Shown in pieces: positions 43,176 to 48,263 of a stretch of DNA of 48,263 nucleotides. Made by a program: the position numbers and the translations under genes. Source of the stretch: Fibrobacter sp. (GTDB taxonomy: Bacteria > Fibrobacterota > Fibrobacteria > Fibrobacterales > Fibrobacteraceae); the NCBI GenBank assembly GCA_017475045.1, contig JAFVGH010000122.1, positions 1 to 48,263 of the forward strand. Direction: 5' to 3'. The notes beneath the pieces were generated by a model. It was not told the origin of the DNA, ran no database searches, and saw only the letters and a program-made list of their open reading frames with translations. Numbering within the stretch: position 1 is the first letter of the stretch; the number at the start of each line of letters is the position of its first letter.

Positions 43176-43460
43176 ATGGAAACGACAATGAATACAATCA
43201 GCGCAAGGATCGACTCAAAACTCAAGACCCAGGCCGAGAACCTGTTCAACGAACTGGGAATGAATATGAGCACTGCTATTACTGTATTCCTAAAACAGGC
43301 CATTCGGCTCCGCAAGATTCCATTCGAGATTGCCCTCGATTCGCCCAACGCCGAAACCCTTGCCGCTATGACTGAAGCAAACGAAATCGCTTCGGGTAAA
43401 CGCAAGGTTAAGTCTTACAAAAATGCGAAAGCTATGATTAAGGACATCTTGGACGAATAA
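43176..43460 (+). CDS. dinJ: RelB/DinJ-type antitoxin
   Basis: The 94-residue protein starts METTMNTISARIDSKLKTQA and has LFNELGMNMSTAITVFLKQAI, the ribbon-helix-helix signature of DinJ. I use the ATG at 43176 (GGAG 6 bases before) because family members start just before NISARID. An in-frame ATG at 43095 with a perfect AGGAGG would add 27 residues not found in the family. The stop overlaps the toxin start (TAATG). It binds and inhibits YafQ and probably represses its own promoter. Confidence 0.93.
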   Translation: METTMNTISARIDSKLKTQAENLFNELGMNMSTAITVFLKQAIRLRKIPFEIALDSPNAETLAAMTEANEIASGKRKVKSYKNAKAMIKDILDE

Positions 43461-43729
43461 TGGAAATCAGGACCACCTCGAAATTTCGAAAAGATCTTAA
43501 ACTGGCAAAAAAGAAGGGATTAAACATCGCACTCTTGCAAGAGGTTGTCGATGTTTTGGCTTCAGGGGAAAAACTGAGCGAAAAACACCGCGACCATGCA
43601 CTAACAGGTGATTGGGAGTCTTTTCGCGAATGCCATATCCAGCCAGATTGGCTGTTGATATACAAAATCTCTGGCGATTCGCTAATATTGACCTTAGTCC
43701 GGACAGGAACGCACAGCGACCTGTTTTAA
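43460..43729 (+). CDS. yafQ: YafQ-type mRNA interferase toxin
   Basis: The 89-residue RelE-superfamily toxin is expected to cleave mRNA at the ribosome. Family catalytic residues are present: DHALTGDW with its histidine, ECHIQPDWLLIYKI with His and Asp, and RTGTHSDLF with the C-terminal His and Phe. It overlaps the antitoxin gene by one base. It ends 10 bases from the convergent GH13 gene. The module looks intact and functional. Confidence 0.94.
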   Translation: MEIRTTSKFRKDLKLAKKKGLNIALLQEVVDVLASGEKLSEKHRDHALTGDWESFRECHIQPDWLLIYKISGDSLILTLVRTGTHSDLF

Positions 43730-43739
43730 GTGGGCCTCT

Positions 43740-44999
43740 TTACTTGATTTCAAAAGAAGGTTGGGCGCCAGAGATTGTGGCGGAGAGGGTCATAGTCTTT
43801 TTGCCCAGGGTGCGGGTGACGGTGAAGCCGTCGGCGGTGTTTGCGATGGAGAGGCTGCCGTCGCGGAGGACGGGGTTTTCGCGGCGCATTTTCACCAGAT
43901 TACAGATAAATTCGTAGAGCGGCTGGAACTTGCGATTTTCCAGTTCGTCCCAGGGGACGCTTCGGCGGCAGTCGGGGTCCTTGCCGCCCTTCATGGAGAG
44001 TTCCTCGCCGTAGTAAATGCAGGACGCGCCGGGCATAAAGAACAGGAGGGCGTATGCCAGCTTGATGCGTTCGAGGCTTGCGCGGGGCTGGGACAGGAGG
44101 CGGGTGGTGTCGTGGCTCCCCAAAAGGTTCATGGGGATGTCGCCGCGGCCTTCGGGGAAGGCGGCGCGGACCCGGTCGCAGAATTCCTGGACGGAAATGG
44201 GGTTCTCGTCGAAGAGGAACTTCATGACCGCCTTGCGGAAGATGTAGTTCATGACGCCGTCGAACTGGTCGCCTTGCAACCAGCGGGAGGGTTCGTCCCA
44301 GATTTCGCCTACGATGTAGGCCTCGGGATTGATGGCCTTGACGCGGCGGCGGAATTCTTGCCAGAAGGAGTCATCGTCGATTTCGTTTGGAACGTCGAGA
44401 CGCCAGCCGTCGATGCCGCGACGGGTCCAGTATTCGGCCACGGAGAAGAGGTATTCCCGAACTTCGGGGCAGCCGGTGTTGAACTTGGGGAGCGCCGGGT
44501 AGTTCCACCAGCATTCGTAATTGGGTTTGCCCGAATAGGCGTTGAGGGGCCAGCCCTTTACATGAAACCAGTCCACGTAAGGGGAATTTTCGCCCAGTTC
44601 CAGCAGGCTGTTGAACTGGAAGAATCCGCGGGAACAGTGATTGAACACGCCGTCGAGAATGATGCGGAGACCTAACCTGTGGGCCTTTTTGACAAGGCGG
44701 TCGAAATCCTTGAGCGTGCCCAGCACCGGGTCGATTTCGAAGTAATCGACGGTATGGTAGCGGTGGTTGGAATTACTCTTGAAGATGGGACAGAGGTAGA
44801 TGGCGTTTGCGCCGAGGCCCGCGATGTAGTCCAGATGGTCCTCGATGCCCGCGAGATTGCCGCCGAACATGTTTTCGCGGGTGGGCCTGGAGCCCCAGGG
44901 CACGAACCTGCCTACCGCCTGGTAGCGGGGACTGCGGCAGAACCTATCAGGAAATATCTGATAGAAGACGGCGTCTTTTGTCCAGGCTGGAACTTGCAT
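43740..44999 (-). CDS. GH13 alpha-amylase family enzyme (cyclomaltodextrinase/neopullulanase-like)
   Basis: Intracellular alpha-glucan hydrolase of 419 residues, without a signal peptide. The start AVFYQIFPDRFCRS is typical of the neopullulanase subgroup (GH13_20-like). Conserved regions are DGVFNHCSRG (I), GWRLDVPNE with the nucleophile Asp (II), VGEIWDE with the acid Glu (III) and LGSHDTTRLL (IV). It lacks the extra N-terminal domain of many maltogenic amylases. It would cut linear or cyclic maltodextrins, feeding MalQ and GlgP. It lies downstream of malQ in the same direction, with a structured 129-base gap between. Confidence 0.92.
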   Translation of the reverse strand: MQVPAWTKDAVFYQIFPDRFCRSPRYQAVGRFVPWGSRPTRENMFGGNLAGIEDHLDYIAGLGANAIYLCPIFKSNSNHRYHTVDYFEIDPVLGTLKDFDRLVKKAHRLGLRIILDGVFNHCSRGFFQFNSLLELGENSPYVDWFHVKGWPLNAYSGKPNYECWWNYPALPKFNTGCPEVREYLFSVAEYWTRRGIDGWRLDVPNEIDDDSFWQEFRRRVKAINPEAYIVGEIWDEPSRWLQGDQFDGVMNYIFRKAVMKFLFDENPISVQEFCDRVRAAFPEGRGDIPMNLLGSHDTTRLLSQPRASLERIKLAYALLFFMPGASCIYYGEELSMKGGKDPDCRRSVPWDELENRKFQPLYEFICNLVKMRRENPVLRDGSLSIANTADGFTVTRTLGKKTMTLSATISGAQPSFEIK

Positions 45000-45009
45000 A
45001 ATTAATAGT

Positions 45010-45131
45010 TAGGGGCTAGGATCTAGGGGCTAGAGGTTAGAGAAAAATATCATGGCTCCGCCATTCGTTTTAGACGCACAAAGTGCGTGATTCTTATTCA
45101 CTAAATCCTAGCCTCTAATCTCTAGTCTCTA
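45010..45131. repeat. Inverted heptad arrays around two small hairpins
   Basis: TAG recurs at 45010, 45017, 45024, 45031 and 45038. CTA, its complement, recurs at 45101, 45108, 45115, 45122 and 45129. Each block is 31 bases, in opposite orientation. The intervening 60 bases hold ATGGC-TCC-GCCAT (45052-45064) and CGCAC-AAA-GTGCG (45075-45087). The last CTA is the malQ stop codon. Confidence 0.85.
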
Positions 45132-47102
45132 AATTTTCCACATGGGGCGGCGCTTGCGGGCGTCTACCAGCTTGCGAATTTCAGAACACAAGAAGTTATT
45201 CTTCATAAGGTCTTCAACAGAACAGGGCAAGCGGTAAGTCCAGTTCTTGCCACCCACAGTACCCGGGATGTTCACCCGTTCTTCTTCAGGGGCACATTCA
45301 GAAAGGACGGGCGAAAGGGCGAAGTAATCCTGAACCGGCAAGATGCAAAGCAAGCTGTTGGCGCTGAACACGTGAGCAAGGATGTTCCGCACCACCGTGG
45401 GGGTCAGCTCCTCGGGAGCGTTACCCGGGAAACCGGCGTGAGACCAGTAGAGAGCCTTGTCAAAGTCAGGTTCCTTCCACAACCCGCGAAGAGAAGAGGT
45501 GTCGTGACAGCTGGTAGTGCAAACAGAGAGACGGGGGTATTCGTCCATAGCGTAGTAAGGAGAATAAGGAGCGTCCCAGTTGCGGGCCCAGCGTTCGATG
45601 CGTAACGACAAAATGTTCAGCTTGTTCAACACCGTAGGAACGCACCGGGGCACAGCACCCAAGTCTTCAGCACAGACAAGCATGTCCGTTTCCTTGGCAA
45701 GGACTGTCAGAAGCTTGGTAGCGTTCTGTTCCCAGAGTCCATTCTGGGCAGCTTCGTTTTCGCCGATAATCTCGTGAAGTTTCTGCTGCTCGTTTTCAGG
45801 CAGGGTGTAAAGCACCGGCTGGTTGTACCAGTACCAATACGGGTAGAAGGTGTTTTCGTCGCCAGAGGGTACGAACACGCGATTCCAATAAACCTTCAGC
45901 AACTTGTCCTTGACTTCTTGAGGCTCTGAGAGGCTGAGAATAGCCTTTTCCGAGAGGAACTCGTCCTTCAGAATGTAGCGGTCCATGGTGCCGTAAAGCG
46001 TCTTGAAGCAAATGGGCAGAAGACGTTCCGTATCACCTTCCAGGAACTGGCGCAACTGATCGACAGAGTAATTGGGCTTGCGCAGGTATTCCAGGGATTC
46101 CTGCTTGAACCCTGCGGCCTGCAGGCGTTCCAGAGTCAGCGGGATGCTGGGATTGAAGTGCCCGAGGATGCCCGTAGTCTCGGTCTGGGGGATGCTCCAG
46201 ATACGGAAAAATCCCAGCACGTGGTCGATACGGTAGGCGTGGTAGAACTTGCTCGCCTGGGCGAGACGGGCTTTCCACCAGGCAAAGCCGTCCTGTTCAA
46301 TGACATCCCAGCGGTAGGTGGGGAATCCCCAGTTCTGGCCGCTGTAGCTGAACATGTCAGGAGGGGCGCCGGCACGGTCTTCCAGGGAGAAATACTTGCG
46401 GCTCGCCCACACGTCGGCGCTGTCCTCGTTGATGAGGATAGGAATGTCACCCTTGATGTTGATGCCTAGCTTGAAAACTTCTGACACGGCGGCACAGAAC
46501 TGCGTCTCGGCAACGAACTGCATCCAGGCCTGGAACCAAACGTCTTTCTTATACTTGGTCCAGATTTTTTCGATGTCCGCGTCCGTGGGGTTCTTGAAAT
46601 TTTTCCAGTCCTTCCAGCTCTTCTCGCCGTTTTCGGCCTTCAGGGTGCTGTAGGCGCAGTAGGCCTTGGCCCAGGGGTTCTTGTCCAGCCACTCCTGCAA
46701 GACCTTGTCCTTGCGGAGCTGGTCGTAACGGTTGTCAAAAATTTTTCTCAGGATGGAGCGTTTCCAAGTGGAAATCTTGTAGTAGTCGATGCGTTCCTGC
46801 TCGTCGAACTTTTCCTTGGCCTCTTCGATATCGTCTTCGAATTCGGAGGAACCCTGCACCGCCTGGATGTTGATGAACACCGGGTTCAGGGCAAAGGCGC
46901 TGCGGGCGCTGTAGGGGCTGGCCTCGGCACCGGTATCGTTCACCGGCAAAAGCTGGATGACGTTGAAATCACAAAGCTTGGACCACTGGGCAAAGGGAAT
47001 CAGGTCGAGGTATTCGCCGATACCGATGCTGTTTTTGCTACGGAGGCTGAACAGGGGAACGGCTACGCCGCTCTGGAAACAAGAAATATCACTGTAACGC
47101 AT
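45129..47102 (-). CDS. malQ: 4-alpha-glucanotransferase (amylomaltase)
   Basis: Transfers alpha-1,4-glucan segments between maltodextrins (GH77), 657 residues. I use the ATG at 47102 (MRYSDISCFQSGVAVPL); the longer frame would translate the upstream heptad array. Marks are SIGIGEYLDL, LLPVNDTGAEASPYSARSAFALNP, RIDHVLGFFRIW with the nucleophile Asp, AEDLGAVP with the acid Glu, and TSCHDTSSLRGLW. A TATCTT box ends 7 bases before the ATG. The C-terminal stop lies in the inverted heptad array. It works with GlgP and the GH13 enzyme downstream. Confidence 0.95.
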   Translation of the reverse strand: MRYSDISCFQSGVAVPLFSLRSKNSIGIGEYLDLIPFAQWSKLCDFNVIQLLPVNDTGAEASPYSARSAFALNPVFINIQAVQGSSEFEDDIEEAKEKFDEQERIDYYKISTWKRSILRKIFDNRYDQLRKDKVLQEWLDKNPWAKAYCAYSTLKAENGEKSWKDWKNFKNPTDADIEKIWTKYKKDVWFQAWMQFVAETQFCAAVSEVFKLGINIKGDIPILINEDSADVWASRKYFSLEDRAGAPPDMFSYSGQNWGFPTYRWDVIEQDGFAWWKARLAQASKFYHAYRIDHVLGFFRIWSIPQTETTGILGHFNPSIPLTLERLQAAGFKQESLEYLRKPNYSVDQLRQFLEGDTERLLPICFKTLYGTMDRYILKDEFLSEKAILSLSEPQEVKDKLLKVYWNRVFVPSGDENTFYPYWYWYNQPVLYTLPENEQQKLHEIIGENEAAQNGLWEQNATKLLTVLAKETDMLVCAEDLGAVPRCVPTVLNKLNILSLRIERWARNWDAPYSPYYAMDEYPRLSVCTTSCHDTSSLRGLWKEPDFDKALYWSHAGFPGNAPEELTPTVVRNILAHVFSANSLLCILPVQDYFALSPVLSECAPEEERVNIPGTVGGKNWTYRLPCSVEDLMKNNFLCSEIRKLVDARKRRPMWKI

Positions 47103-47118
47103 GGTGGGAAAGATAGTA

Positions 47119-47177
47119 TAGTGGTTAGGGATTAGGGGATAGGATCTAGGATCTAGGGGATAGGATTTAGGGTCTAG
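47119..47177. repeat. Nine-unit heptad array upstream of malQ
   Basis: TAG starts at 47119, 47126, 47133, 47140, 47147, 47154, 47161, 47168 and 47175, exactly 7 bases apart. On the malQ strand this reads CTANNYY repeated. The unit nearest malQ adjoins its TATCTT -10-like box. Confidence 0.92.
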
Positions 47178-47222
47178 TAAAGCGGGTCTCAAGAAGTGTC
47201 ATCTTGGAGAGGCGCCGCCGTC

Positions 47223-48263
47223 TCACGACTTTACGTGAAAATAATCCACTTCAGGGTGGCTGATGTAGAGTCCGCTCACGGAGGCCTGCGGATACATGGC
47301 GCCGTTTTCGGTAAGACTGATGCCTACGCTGCCGAAGTCGATGAGACGCGCCACGTTGAAGATTTCCTTGATGTTCGGGAGCACGGGGTAGCCGACGGCC
47401 GGGCGGATGCCCTTCCAGTTGTTGGTGCGTTCGAGTTCCTTGCTCAAGTATTCGGCGCCCGCTTCGGCGAGGCGGTCGGCGACGGTCTGCATCAGGAGCA
47501 CGTCGTAGTCGCTGCCGCCCTGTTCGGCCTTCAGTTTTTCGAGGCGCTTCACGAAGGCGTCGCTCACGGTGACGGCGAAGGCGCCCACGATGTCGCGGAA
47601 AACATCTTTGCCGGCGGGAGCGTTAAAGACGCTTGCTGTCGTTGCGTTGGCAGGGGCTACGTAGTCGCAGAGGGAAAGGCAAGTGCCTTCGGGGTTCTGC
47701 TGGCGGGCCGTGGCGACTTCGACAAAGTCGGAGTCGGTGCCGGTACGGCCTGTGTTGAACCTGATGGAATTTTCCGTACCGGCTGCAGGGTAGAACGCCT
47801 GCACGGCACGCAGCGCATACTCGGGCTTTGTGAGACTCTTGATGAGTGCTTCGGCATCGGCCTTGAGTTTCTTTGCTTCTTCCTGGTCCGGCTTGATTTT
47901 CCAGGTGAAGAAGAAGTATTCCCAGCTGATAAGCGGGATGACTTTTTCGAGCGCAATGGGCGGAAGTTTGCTTTCGCCCATGAACGGGGGCTCCACAGGC
48001 TGGTACTTGCTCCAGTCGCATTGATAGCGGCGTTCGAGGGGCGTCTTCTCTGCTGCGGCCATGGCGCTTGCAGCTTCGGTCTGGATGCCGTTTTGCTTGT
48101 CGCGAATGCGCTGCTGTTCGACCCGATTTTCTTGAATGGTCTGTTCGCTGGTCGCGGGGTCCAAGAGCTTTTGCACGAGGCCTGGGTTACTGGCGGCGTC
48201 GCGCACGTGGAATACGGGGCCGTCGTAGCACGGGGCAATCTTTACGGCCGTGTGCGTGGGCGA
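47223..48263 (-). CDS. metH: Methionine synthase (cobalamin-dependent), C-terminal part
   Basis: Makes methionine from homocysteine and methyltetrahydrofolate. The frame is open to the window end, where it reads HTAVKIAPCYDGPVFHVRDA, the linker after the B12-binding domain, so the GTG at 48206 is internal. The last 300 residues are the reactivation domain that binds S-adenosylmethionine, ending in GIRPAVGYPVLPN and ISHPEVDYFHV. The usual RPAPGYPACPDH-type motif reads RPAVGYPVLPN, a modest difference. It is on the same strand as malQ and 120 bases upstream of its ATG. Most of the protein lies outside the window. Confidence 0.94.
   Translation of the reverse strand, partial: SPTHTAVKIAPCYDGPVFHVRDAASNPGLVQKLLDPATSEQTIQENRVEQQRIRDKQNGIQTEAASAMAAAEKTPLERRYQCDWSKYQPVEPPFMGESKLPPIALEKVIPLISWEYFFFTWKIKPDQEEAKKLKADAEALIKSLTKPEYALRAVQAFYPAAGTENSIRFNTGRTGTDSDFVEVATARQQNPEGTCLSLCDYVAPANATTASVFNAPAGKDVFRDIVGAFAVTVSDAFVKRLEKLKAEQGGSDYDVLLMQTVADRLAEAGAEYLSKELERTNNWKGIRPAVGYPVLPNIKEIFNVARLIDFGSVGISLTENGAMYPQASVSGLYISHPEVDYFHVKS

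Noticed and set aside
45010..47177. Telomere-like repeat
   Set aside because: The 7-base period is telomere-like, but the units are degenerate, internal to a chromosome segment and flanked by intact genes.

Overview
The window looks like a chromosome segment from the genus Fibrobacter or a close relative. The best evidence is two tandem lipoproteins (40.4-42.6 kb) carrying the domain known as the Fibrobacter succinogenes major paralogous domain (FISUMP). Supporting signs are Ser/Asp-rich lipoproteins, a fused SecDF, intracellular alpha-glucan enzymes and TAnnTTT-type -10 boxes. Identification is by reading the translations; no database search was run.

Layout. 0-10.6 kb is core: the 3' part of ileS, an alpha/beta hydrolase plus membrane acyltransferase pair, a lipoprotein, polA, a frameshifted NAD(P)-binding oxidoreductase, and glgP. 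10.6-13.8 kb is an A+T-rich accessory island: an AAA/DUF4143 ATPase with a 32-bp tandem repeat over its promoter, a small HNH-like zinc protein and a helical protein of unknown function. 13.8-38.1 kb is core again: Gfo/Idh oxidoreductase, cation efflux protein, HlyD-type adaptor, transketolase, a GT-C/GT2/gmk cluster, a TPR membrane protein, tRNA-Thr(CGU), an XPB helicase, a LytS-type kinase, a sigma-70 factor, a C-terminal processing protease, MlaE, DciA, gyrB, a polyprenyl synthase, CorA and secDF. 38.2-43.7 kb is a second accessory region: brnTA, a second AAA/DUF4143 ATPase with its own promoter repeats, the two FISUMP lipoproteins and a dinJ/yafQ module. 43.7-48.3 kb has a cytoplasmic GH13 enzyme and malQ, linked by 7-bp-periodic DNA, then the 3' part of metH.

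How genes work together. GlgP, the GH13 enzyme and MalQ would form an intracellular glycogen/maltodextrin degradation route. The GT2 enzyme probably charges a polyprenyl-phosphate carrier for the adjacent GT-C transferase, and the polyprenyl synthase near gyrB could supply the lipid. DciA and GyrB share a replication-related run. MlaE and the S41 protease act in the cell envelope.

Most interesting signals. (1) Both DUF4143 ATPases have tandem repeats exactly over their promoters, with different sequences and periods. (2) Degenerate heptad arrays (CTA every 7 bp) flank malQ on both sides, one pair forming an inverted element. (3) Eight genes have a -10-like box ending 6-9 nt before the ATG and no Shine-Dalgarno, predicting leaderless mRNAs. 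(4) Palindromes headed GTCAT recur, two of them inside the reading frame of one FISUMP lipoprotein. (5) Poly-C/poly-G tracts lie upstream of the same lipoprotein.
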